In this document: positions 1 to 6,461 of the stretch, in pieces
Numbering within the stretch: position 1 is the stretch's first letter
Layout: each line of letters starts with the position of its first letter
From: Baffinella frigidus
Lineage: Eukaryota > Cryptophyceae > Cryptomonadales > Baffinellaceae
Reading direction: 5' to 3'
Length of the DNA stretch: 11,352 nt
Assembly (NCBI GenBank): GCA_026770585.1
Contig: MU647650.1
Span: 25,878-37,229, forward strand
The notes under the pieces: model-generated
What the model was told of the DNA's origin: nothing
Database searches by the model: none
The model's input: only the letters and a program-made list of their open reading frames with translations
Position numbers and translations under genes: made by a program

Positions 1-141
1 GGGGGGGGGGGCAGGGTTAGGGGTTAGGGGTTTGGGGTTTGGGGTTGAGGGTTTAGGACTTGGTAGGGATTAGGGTTCCGGGTTCCGGGTTCCGGGTTCC
101 GGGTTCCGGGTTCCGGGCTCCGGATTCAGGGTTTCGGGTTT
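1..141 (+). repeat. Degenerate telomere-like heptamer array, GGGTTCC subtype
   Basis: After an initial run of eleven G (possibly an assembly edge) the sequence is made of 7-base units: TTAGGGG and TTTGGGG variants, then about six uninterrupted copies of GGGTTCC near 75-116, ending in GGGTTTC units. The G-rich strand is the plus strand. Heptamers of the TTTAGGG family are the telomere type of plants and several algal groups; the degeneracy and the flanking unique sequence point to an interstitial or subtelomeric array, not an active chromosome end. Confidence 0.85.
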
Positions 142-281
142 CCTAGCTATGTCTCAGTCTATTCGGTCTCACCAATTTGGTGAGACCGGGCTCTTTTCCA
201 CCCCAAAGTCGACGGTTTTGAACCACACACCCAGCATGTCGACTCAAGAATAGTCAGCCAACCCGAGTGTGAGAGAGCTGG
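142..281. other. Unique insert in the telomere-like array, with a perfect palindrome
   Basis: This 140-base non-heptameric segment separates two heptamer blocks. It holds a perfect inverted repeat at 164-175 and 177-188 (12-base arms around one central T, core GGTCTCACCAA) and two GTCGAC sites about 30 bases apart. There is no ORF of note. It could be a short insertion or remnant of older subtelomeric sequence; I see no terminal repeats or target duplication that would define an element. Confidence 0.5.
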
Positions 282-416
282 GTTTCGGGTTTCGAATTCC
301 GGGGTGCGGGTTTCGGGTTTCGGGTTTCGAATTCAGGAATGCGGGTTTCGGGTTTCGGGTTTCGGGTTTCGAATTTCGGGGTGCGGGTTTCGGGTTTCGG
401 GTTTCGGGTTTCGGGT
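282..416 (+). repeat. GGGTTTC heptamer array with higher-order organisation
   Basis: Runs of GGGTTTC are punctuated by a 14-base spacer of the form GAATTCCGGGGTGC (variants GAATTCAGGAATGC and GAATTTCGGGGTGC). The runs contain 2, 3, 4 and 4 heptamers in order. The spacer is two heptamers long, so the 7-base phase is kept throughout, which suggests that it arose from mutated heptamers that were then amplified together with them. Confidence 0.85.
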
Positions 417-478
417 GAGTGCCTGACGCATGAGCGTCTGTGCGAGCTGCGCCGCCGTCACGCCCCCGCCCCCCCTGT

Positions 479-1078
479 GTTTGGGGTTTAGCGTTTGGGG
501 TTTAGGGTTTAGGGTTTAGGGTTTGGGGTTTAGGGTTTAGGGTTTGGGGTTAGGGTTTAGGGTGTAGGGTGTAGGGTGTGGTTTTGTTTGGTTAGGGGTT
601 AGGGGTTTGGGGTTAGGGGTTAGGGGTTAGGGGTTAGGGGTTAGGGGCTAGGGGTTAGGGGTTAGGGGTTAGGGGTTAGGTTTCATGGTTATGTGGTGTA
701 TGGTGTATGGTTTATGGTTGAGGTTGTTGAATTTGGGGTTAGGTTTCAGGGTTAGGGTGTAGGGTTCAGGGTTTATGATTTGTGATGTGGGGTTATTTTT
801 GGGGGTTTGGGGTTAGGATGTGCAGACCTTTCTGGGAGGATTTTCACGCGCATGATGCGCTGCCTCTCTGCTGGAATCTGCGATGTAGGGTTGAGGGTTC
901 AGAAGTTGGGGTATAGGGTTTCGGGATTAGTGTTCAGGGTGCAGGGTTCAGGCACTTCTAACTTTTGCCGCAAATTTGTGAGAGGACTCCCGGGGTGTTG
1001 GGTTCAGGGTTTAGAGTTTAGGATTAAGGGTTTAGGATTTAGGGGTTTGGGGTTTGGGATTATTTAGAGTTTAGGGTT
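479..1078 (+). repeat. Degenerate TTTAGGG / TTAGGGG telomere-like array
   Basis: The block is dominated by TTTAGGG and TTTGGGG units at 480-560, by near-pure TTAGGGG at about 593-680, and by more diverged TTCAGGG, TGTAGGG and TTGAGGG units after that. Two non-repeat inserts interrupt it, near 819-885 (containing the palindrome GCGCATGATGCGC) and near 951-995. The 417-478 stretch before it is a C-rich unique segment. An open frame across 807-1067 only reflects the lack of stop codons in the repeat and is not annotated as a gene. Confidence 0.85.
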
Positions 1079-1084
1079 CCGCTG

Positions 1085-1170
1085 TGTCTCCTCATTAAAT
1101 TAGATGATCTGCTTTGTGTGCGGGAGCGTTTGTACGGAGTCCTGATCGCAATGTATTTAATGAGGAGACA
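1085..1170. repeat. Short inverted repeat, MITE-like or hairpin
   Basis: Sixteen-base perfect inverted arms (TGTCTCCTCATTAAAT at 1085-1100 and its complement at 1155-1170) enclose a 54-base spacer. The 86-base unit lies immediately next to the end of the telomere-like array. No matching target-site duplication is visible at its borders, so a transposon origin is only inferred. Confidence 0.6.
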
Positions 1171-1242
1171 AGAGTAACTGAGGCAGAGCTAGGATGCCGC
1201 CACAGCACAGGTGGGGAAACACGGAGGAGGGTCATCTGAAAC

Positions 1243-1386
1243 GCTAACGCCAGCGAGGTACTTAGAGCCTACGGATTGCCTATGGTAGGAGCCCCCCTCC
1301 TACGACTTTTAAAGACCTTTTTGTTTTAAAGGTCGTAGGAGGAGGGGGGGTTCCTACCGTAGGCTAAGGGGTCCGCTGGCGTTAGC
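1243..1386. repeat. 144-bp imperfect foldback (hairpin) element
   Basis: The outer arms GCTAACGCCAGCG (1243-1255) and CGCTGGCGTTAGC (1374-1386) are perfect complements. The inner arms, 1296-1314 and 1324-1342, pair at nearly every base, with a loop of about nine bases. The intervening arm sequence also pairs (GCCTACGG with CCGTAGGC, C-run with G-run), but the left arm carries an extra internal duplication of a GCCTA(C/T)GG motif. The whole could form one long hairpin. No direct repeats flank it. It could be a foldback transposon remnant or an RNA hairpin source; the sequence does not decide. Confidence 0.7.
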
Positions 1387-2147
1387 TCGTGGCATTAAGG
1401 GTGCCGAAGAGGAGCATGACAGTAGCAGCAATCGGGCGCTCTCCGTGCTGGCTCTTTGCTCGCTGAGCAGGAGGCGGGTCGATGGGGGAGGCGCAGAGAG
1501 GAGAGCGGCGCTTCCGGGAGGGACGTAATGGCGGGATGGTTGAGCAAGCGCGCGGGTCCTGAGTGGGCGCGTGTGAGGGTGGCGGAGGGCGATAGACCTG
1601 TGGGGGTGCATATTGTGGGGGAGCATCGTTCCAGCCGGCGTCGATCGCCCCGCTGCCGACGCTCGATCCGGCGTAGCTAGAGCCGCCAGCGTTCGAGCCC
1701 GGCGCATCGGCTACGTGCCGCGCTGAGCGGATGCGCAATGACATCCCGCAAACGCCCCTTCACCGGGCTCAGGTATCCCGGTTCCTTGGTTCTCCTGATG
1801 AGCCCCCACCCGCAAACCTGAAAGAGGAGATAATGCGGGGCGCTGAAGGGGGGAGTCGGCGCACGTGATGTGTACGCTAGGGCAACAGAAGCTCCCTGCG
1901 ACTAGAGCCGCTCTTTTTGAGCACGCGAGAGCTGCTTGCTGCGCGTCCTTTCCCCAACGACCCTTCCGCTCGATGGCCAAAAAAAGAAAATAATGGGCCC
2001 GCCTCAGAGGGGAAAACAGGTTAATTTCGGTCTACCAAGACGTGGGAACGTGTGTGCTGCTGTATGACGTTCATTAAAGCTCCATAGGCTCCATAGGCTC
2101 CATTTTGGAGCAATAAGTGGAGTGGAAAGGACCTAAAGGACCTTGGA
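1387..2147. other. Intergenic; no supported gene
   Basis: This G+C-rich stretch has several short overlapping frames on both strands (for example around 1354-1744 and 1711-1980), none with recognisable domains or consistent coding character. Near 2079-2111 a tandem CTCCATAGG is followed by a small hairpin, GCTCCATTTTGGAGC at 2097-2111. I see nothing else to annotate. Confidence 0.6.
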
Positions 2148-3167
2148 GGCTGACTTGGGTTCGGTGCGTGTAAGTGAGCATGGGAGCGATATCGCATACC
2201 TTCACACACCCCAACAGAGCCACCCTGTATCCCCTCTTCACGAGCCTCTGCACTGGAGAGCGAAACGCGATCCGAAAGCAAACATGCTTTCTCTGCAGAT
2301 CCCTTCTACGGAACGGCGTGTCGTTGGGCTATGTTGGGAGAGATTAAAACCTAAAGGACCTAAATGTACCAAGCGATCCGAGAGCAAAAATGCTTTCTCT
2401 GCAGATCCCTTCTACGGAACGGCGTGTCGTTGGCATATGTTGGGAGAAATTAAAACCTAAAGGACCTTAAGGACATGATTAAAAGGACCTAAAGCCTCAG
2501 AACAAGGCTGACTTGGGTTCGGTGTGTGCGCGAGCGTACTCCCACTTGGGACTCCTCAAACACCCTAAGAGAGCCATCCTGTGTCCCCTCTTCACGAGCC
2601 TCTGCACGCGATCCGAAAGCAAAAATGCTTTTTATGCAGATCCCTTCTACGGAACGGCGTGTCGTTGGCATATGTTGGGAGAAATTAAAACCTTAAGGAC
2701 CTAAAGGCACTGGAGAGCTAAACGCGATCCGAAAGCAAAAATTCTTTCTCTGCAGATCCCTTCTACGGAACGGCGTGTCGTTGGGCTATGTTGGGAGAAA
2801 TTAAAACCTAAAAGACCTAAAGGACCTGTAAAGGTCACCTAAAAAGGACCTAAAGGACCTAAAGGACCTGTCGTTGGTATATGTTGGGGGCATTTAAAAC
2901 CTAAAGGACCTAAAGGACCTTAAGGATCTTCCATGAAAAGATGGGATATCAACAATGAGCCTCAGAACGGCTGACTTGGGTTTGGTGTGTGTGCGAGCCT
3001 GTACCTTTTTGGTCTAACTCAAACACCCCAAGAGAACCACCCTGTATCCCCTCTTCACGAGCCTCTGCACTGGAGAGTTAAACGCGACCCGAAAGCAAAA
3101 ATGCTTTCTCTGCAGTCCTTTCTACGGAAGGGCGTGTCGTTGGCATATGTTGGGAGAAATTGAAACC
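2148..3167. repeat. Composite dispersed repeat cluster (modules A and B with CTAAAGGAC runs)
   Basis: Module A, about 100 bases, starts GGCTGACTTGGGTT and ends GAGCCTCTGCAC. It occurs at 2148-2253, 2506-2607 and 2969-3070. Module B, 84-85 bases, starts GCGATCCGAAAGC, contains TTCTACGGAACGGCGTGTCG and ends AAATTAAAACC. It occurs at 2267-2351, 2373-2457, 2608-2692, 2724-2808 and 3084-3167, with a 3' fragment at 2870-2901. B copies are usually followed by tandem CTAAAGGAC / CTTAAGGAC nonamers. Each B carries a small hairpin, GAAAGCA-AAAA-TGCTTTC. Copies are alike but not identical, with small indels, and share no conserved long frame, so this is a non-coding repeat family. I do not recognise it; no tRNA-like A and B boxes or poly-A tail identify it as a standard SINE. 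Confidence 0.85.
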
Positions 3168-3200
3168 TACAGGACCTAAAGGACCGACTTTTCTTGGACA

Positions 3201-3259
3201 GGTTTTCCCCTCCGGGATGGAGGGAAAACCTTCCTTCAGGCACGCAGGAAGGAAGGTTT
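3201..3259. repeat. Two adjacent hairpins
   Basis: GGTTTTCCCCTCC pairs with GGAGGGAAAACC (3201-3230, one bulged base), and directly after it AACCTTCCTTC pairs with GAAGGAAGGTT around a ten-base loop. The two stems share the AACC junction. They lie at the left edge of the GTCCGCACCACACC repeat family and may be part of its end. Confidence 0.6.
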
Positions 3260-3422
3260 CAGAATTTAAGGTCCGCACACACCCGTTTTTCGCGAACCTT
3301 GCTGAATTTAAGGTCCAGATTTAACGTCCGCACCACACCCGTTTTCTGTGGAGGTTAATTATTTAACGTCACACACCACACCAGTGTGTGACCTTGACTT
3401 CGAGTAAGCCCTGCACTCGAAA
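3260..3422. repeat. GTCCGCACCACACC-family repeat, copy 1
   Basis: This ~160-base unit contains AATTTAAGGTCCGCAC, CCCGTTTTTCGCGAACC, AACGTCCGCACCACACCCG, GGTTAATTATTTAACGTC and a terminal CGAGTAAGCCCTGCACTCGA. It recurs as a direct copy at 4038-4242. Part of it (3323-3348) recurs as an exact inverted copy at 3801-3826. The unit appears non-coding. Confidence 0.8.
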
Positions 3423-3542
3423 AGGTTCATGTAGTCCTTCATGTCCACCATTCATGTTTGCGGGTCAGGGGGCGGGCGGGACGAAGGTGGGGCTGGGCTC
3501 CAAATCGAAGGGAAATGGTGGACTGAAGGACTACGTGAACCT
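3423..3542. repeat. Inverted repeat with 30-base arms (MITE-like)
   Basis: The arm 3423-3452 (AGGTTCATGTAGTCCTTC then ATGTCCACCATT) is matched by the complement of 3514-3542 with one mismatch and one gap. A 61-base G-rich spacer separates them. The hairpin lies directly after repeat copy 1 and could be a separate nested element. Just downstream, at 3556-3575, is a further near-perfect palindrome, TTGAGCTCC-GA-GGAGCTCAA. Confidence 0.7.
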
Positions 3543-3747
3543 GAGGGTGTCCAGGTTGAGCTCCGAGGAGCTCAATGAGCCGCGAAATTCCTCGCATGGA
3601 CACTGTGTACATGAAAAAATTCAACTTGCACTACTCGGGAACCCAGTTTTTCCTGGGAAATGTTGACATTTTTTTCGACCCGAAAATTCGCCAGCTCCAT
3701 TCTCCGGGGGGGGTAAGTACTCAAAAGACCAAAAAAAATTGAGCTGT

Positions 3748-3915
3748 ATTAACGTCCGCATTTTTGTGGTGTGGTGCGGACATTAATTATTGAACATCCT
3801 CAGAAAACGGGTGTGGTGCGGACGTTAGATAATTAACTAAATGATTAACGTCCGCATCTCAGTTTACGGTGTGTGACCTTAATTTGTGTGACCTTAACTT
3901 GGAGTAAGCCCTGTA
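3748..3915. repeat. Inverted and partial copies of the GTCCGCACCACACC family
   Basis: At 3748-3787 ATTAACGTCCGCA and TGCGGACATTAAT form a hairpin (one mismatch) around TTTTTGTGGTGTGG. The stretch 3801-3826 is the exact reverse complement of 26 bases in copy 1 (3323-3348). From 3844 the sequence returns to direct orientation (ATTAACGTCCGCAT, GTGTGACCTTAACTT, GGAGTAAGCCCTG). The area looks like the inverted end of one element meeting the start of another. Confidence 0.75.
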
Positions 3916-4037
3916 ACCCCTGTGAGTTCTTGCAGGACCCAGCGGGCGATATCTGTCACTCTCTTCAGAGAGATAGAGGGAAGCACGTTTATTACGGAAC
4001 GAAAAGGGGGGTTACGCGCGCGAGCACCTCCCCAATT

Positions 4038-4242
4038 CAGAATTTAAGGTCCGCACACGCCCGTTTTTCGCGAACTGAATTTAAAGTCCGCACACACCCG
4101 TTTTTCGCGAACCTTGCTGAATTTGAGGTCCAGATTTAACGTCCGCACCACGCCCGTTTTCTGTGGAGGTTAATTATTTAACGTCACACACCACCCCACA
4201 AAAAAGTGTGACCTTAACTTCGAGTAAGCCCTGTACTCGAAA
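4038..4242. repeat. GTCCGCACCACACC-family repeat, copy 2
   Basis: This is a direct copy of 3260-3422, differing by scattered substitutions and by a tandem duplication of the AATTTAAGGTCCGCAC...TTTTTCGCGAAC segment, so that it carries two of these before the AACGTCCGCACCACGCCCG core. It ends in the same CGAGTAAGCCCTGTACTCGA motif. It may form a pair with copy 1 that brackets about 600 bases of other sequence. Confidence 0.8.
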
Positions 4243-4415
4243 TTTAGGGCACCCGCACCACCACGGACGGCAGCCATGTACCAGCCCGAAATAGGACTCT
4301 CAGACAAGACCTGAGTCTTGTCGGAAGAGAATAGATGTTGGCCATGTTGGTTCCGATCCGAATAGATGCGAGATTTTCTCGGCCGTGCGTGTCCTTACTC
4401 GCGAGTACAGGGGGG

Positions 4416-4518
4416 CCTCGCTCATAAGAAAGAGCCAACCCCCTAGGACCCTACATTAGGGCTATGCCTAGAGTCCTGTGGTGGTCCCTAGGGTTGAGGC
4501 GATTTCTTATGAGCGAGG
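4416..4518. repeat. 103-bp palindromic element (MITE-like)
   Basis: Sixteen-base perfect terminal arms CCTCGCTCATAAGAAA (4416-4431) and TTTCTTATGAGCGAGG (4503-4518) continue imperfectly inward to about 4450 and 4483 (CCCCCTAGGACC against GGTCCCTAGGG). No clear target duplication is visible. A smaller hairpin, GACAAGAC-CTGA-GTCTTGTC, lies upstream near 4303-4322. Confidence 0.7.
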
Positions 4519-4728
4519 TACCCATGTAACCCTTGTAACCCTTGGAGGCTGCGCCACGAGGAACGCTGCCCTCCTCCCTGCACGACCCAAGCACCTGCCC
4601 CACACCTAGGACCACCCCTACCATAACACCCTCAAGCATCGACCCCGTCGGGCCTCAGCAAACGCACATCCACCGCGGGCGATTGTGTAGGCATCGCGGC
4701 CGACGGCGCGGCGCACGCGGCACGCATC

Positions 4729-4858
4729 TCTTTCTCTCTCTCTCTCCCTCTCTCCCTCCCTCCCTCTGTCTCTCTCTCTCTCTCTTCCTCTCTCTCTCTC
4801 TCCCTCTCTCTCTCTCGCCCTCTCTCTCTCACACACACACTCTCACACACACACGCCG
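4729..4858. repeat. CT-rich and CA microsatellite
   Basis: About 100 bases of (CT)n with CCT and TTC interruptions pass into (CA)n tracts. The plus strand is a very long polypyrimidine tract with no AG dinucleotide until 4881-4882. Frames read through it (Glu-Arg or Ser-Leu repeats) are artefacts of the repeat. Confidence 0.9.
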
Positions 4859-4882
4859 CTCCGCCGCGCGTCGACGCACAAG

Positions 4883-4992
4883 CCTGCATTGACGCACGAG
4901 CCGCGCCGGACACAGCCCCGCAAGGCTGGCGACGAGCCTGAGACGCTCTTCGACATCGGAAGTTGGGTGCCCGGCTTTTTCAAGAACGTCTG
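4883..4992 (+). CDS. Possible terminal exon of an unknown gene (very tentative)
   Basis: The frame ending at the TGA of 4990-4992 reads ...GDEPETLFDIGSWVPGFFKNV, which has the composition of a real protein C-terminus. The first AG after the long polypyrimidine tract (4881-4882) would be a natural splice acceptor, giving an exon of about 36 codons. The frame is closed upstream by TAG at 4688-4690 and has no ATG, so it could only be a 3' exon. It would be convergent with the sulfotransferase gene. I found no matching upstream exon and no known domain; chance is a real alternative. Confidence 0.15.
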
Positions 4993-5339
4993 AGAGGGGC
5001 GGCGCCCTCGTGGAGGCAGAGCGCGCGCCTCCTCGGATATTTGCGCAGATGCGAGGACGGCGTGGCGGCATGTACAGTACCTGGTAACAAGGTGCAACGC
5101 ACAAGGCACGTGTGAGCGCACACGCATCACACATGGACATGGCATTACACGAATCTACACGAGTGATCGAACACGTACTGTGCCTCTCTATGGTGAGTGG
5201 TGTGCGGCGTGAATCGATGTGCTGCACACATGAAATACTACGATGTTGTGACTGGGCTTGTGTTGTACGGAGTAAGGCTTATTGTTCGGTATGGGTGCGC
5301 GTTCAGTTGTACAGCAGGATGTTACGATGTTACAATTGT

Positions 5340-6377
5340 TTACTCATAAATGAGCGGCAATCGCTCATCACCAACGTGCTCATCTATCCACGCATCCATG
5401 CGCCGGTTCTGGTCCTCCGTGAGGTAGTTGCGCCAGTCGCCCACCTGGCCCTTGCGCATGAAGTCGGTCTCGCCCGCCACCTTGGGCATATGAGCGGCAC
5501 TGGTTGCCGGGTTGCGCTTCATCTGCTGGAACTGACAGTGCTCAACGATGGCGGCCACCTGCTGGCCCGTCAGCTCCTTGTCCAGGAAGGCTGCCACCCT
5601 GAGCACCACAGCGCGCAGGTCGGCGTGCATCTCCTCGTAGGTGAGGACCAGCACGTTTGCACGGTGCCTCAGCCGCCACCACGACAGCACGTTATGCCAG
5701 TAGCAGCCGTACGCCACGTCGCCGCGCAGAAAGAGCTCGAAGAAGGCGTCGAAGTCTCCCGTGAAGCCATAGAGGGTGTTCATTCGCTGGAAGTGGTACC
5801 ACGAGACCACCGTGTCCTTTGGGTTGCGGAGGAGGTAAATGACCTTGCCCTCGTCGACCACCCGCTCAGGCAAGAGCGGACTGCTGTGGTGCCATTTGAT
5901 GTGCCTGGGCGATTCCGCCGCATCCAGCTGTGTCAGCTGGTCGACTCGGGACGTGCGTAGCTCGATGTAGACTGTGCGTTGAGAGCTTGGAGACTTGTTT
6001 GAAGCGGCCACGTCGGCGTCGTGGTTGACGAGCCACACCACCTCCTGAATCCACGAGGTGCCCGCCTTGGGGTAGGTGACGACGTGCACGTCCGTCGCTC
6101 TCGGCGCGTATCGGCGAGCAATGTCGGCCAGCGTGGCGGGATCGCCGAGGCCGGTGCTCTCCGTGGCGAACGTGAGCACCGGAAGCTCCGGATGGCGTTG
6201 GTAGCTTCGGATGCCGGTCCAGAGCGCCTGCTCGGGAAGCGTGACGCTCGTCCAGTTCTCGCCAGCCATTTCCGACGTCGCGGCCTGAGAGGTAGCTCCA
6301 CCCATTTCCGACGTCGCGGCCTGAGAGGCAGCTCCAACCATTTCCGATGTCGCGGCCTGGGAGGTAGTTCCAACCAT
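5340..6377 (-). CDS. Cytosolic-type PAPS-dependent sulfotransferase
   Basis: The product is a soluble sulfotransferase that would move the sulfuryl group of PAPS to an acceptor hydroxyl or amine; the acceptor cannot be told. Numbered from the upstream TTG-opened frame (6461), the 5'-phosphosulfate loop TYPKAGTSW is at 129-137 (Lys132), the likely catalytic His191 is in IKWHHSSPLLP, the 3'-phosphate site is Arg212 in RNPKD with Ser220 eight residues later, TYEEM is near 274, and RKGQVGDWRNYLT is at 336-348. The C-terminus is complete (TAA at 5340-5342). No signal peptide or membrane segment is seen. The frame is open from 6461, but the only start-like codon there is TTG with TAA just before it, so the first ATG is 6375-6377 (345 residues). 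In-frame ATGs also lie at 6341, 6305 and 6269; the last gives 309 residues, closest to the usual ~290-300. The coding part is intronless and ends mostly in G/C at third positions. Confidence 0.9.
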   Translation of the reverse strand: MVGTTSQAATSEMVGAASQAATSEMGGATSQAATSEMAGENWTSVTLPEQALWTGIRSYQRHPELPVLTFATESTGLGDPATLADIARRYAPRATDVHVVTYPKAGTSWIQEVVWLVNHDADVAASNKSPSSQRTVYIELRTSRVDQLTQLDAAESPRHIKWHHSSPLLPERVVDEGKVIYLLRNPKDTVVSWYHFQRMNTLYGFTGDFDAFFELFLRGDVAYGCYWHNVLSWWRLRHRANVLVLTYEEMHADLRAVVLRVAAFLDKELTGQQVAAIVEHCQFQQMKRNPATSAAHMPKVAGETDFMRKGQVGDWRNYLTEDQNRRMDAWIDEHVGDERLPLIYE

Positions 6378-6382
6378 TTCCC
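6267..6382 (-). repeat. 36-bp in-frame tandem repeat at the sulfotransferase N-terminus
   Basis: Three near-identical 36-base units (6267-6302, 6303-6338, 6339-6374) and the first bases of a fourth encode EMVGTTSQAATS, EMVGAASQAATS, EMGGATSQAATS and then EMAGENW. Each unit carries an ATG in the same GGAAATGG context (G at -3 and +4, favourable for eukaryotic initiation). The repeat lies upstream of the catalytic domain and is rich in Ala, Ser, Thr and Gly, so it is probably unstructured if translated. Confidence 0.9.
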
Positions 6383-6461
6383 AACGTCCTTGAGGCGCAG
6401 GAGCAGGCGCCGGCCGCTTTGGGCCAGGCAAATGGGCGCTGAAAACGATAAATGGTTCCAA

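Noticed and set aside
807-1067. Open frames through the heptamer arrays (also 8761-8988)
   Set aside because: They translate degenerate telomere-like repeats into GFRVQGSGF-type peptides, have no start context or domain, and arise because the repeats lack stop codons in some frames.
1690-1702. GTTCGAGCCCG resembling a tRNA T-loop or B box
   Set aside because: The flanking bases do not form a T stem, and no D arm, anticodon arm or acceptor stem can be drawn around it.
1354-1980. Overlapping minus-strand frames of 89-120 codons
   Set aside because: Three mutually overlapping frames, Arg/Pro/Ser-rich, no motif, in G+C-rich DNA where stop codons are scarce.
2087-2111. Resemblance of GCTCCATTTTGGAGC to the CCATTTTGG core of the dinoflagellate spliced leader
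   Set aside because: Only nine bases are shared and they are near-palindromic; the rest of the leader and a following GT donor are not present.
2267-3167. Regularly recurring 85-base B modules considered as a CRISPR-like array
   Set aside because: The repeats are long and diverged, the spacing is irregular, there are no unique uniform spacers or cas genes, and the context is eukaryotic.
4542-4913. Low-complexity frames on both strands through the CT/CA microsatellite
   Set aside because: The Ser/Leu and Glu/Arg runs are direct translations of (CT)n; no independent support.
5112-5960. A 282-codon open frame on the plus strand
   Set aside because: From 5340 on it is antisense to the sulfotransferase and its length follows from that gene's G/C-rich third positions. 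It has no recognisable motif, whereas the minus frame shows all sulfotransferase signatures.
6378-6461. Start of the sulfotransferase at 6461, giving 373 residues
   Set aside because: The codon at 6459-6461 is TTG. A eukaryotic gene would need an ATG, the first of which is at 6375-6377, or an upstream exon.
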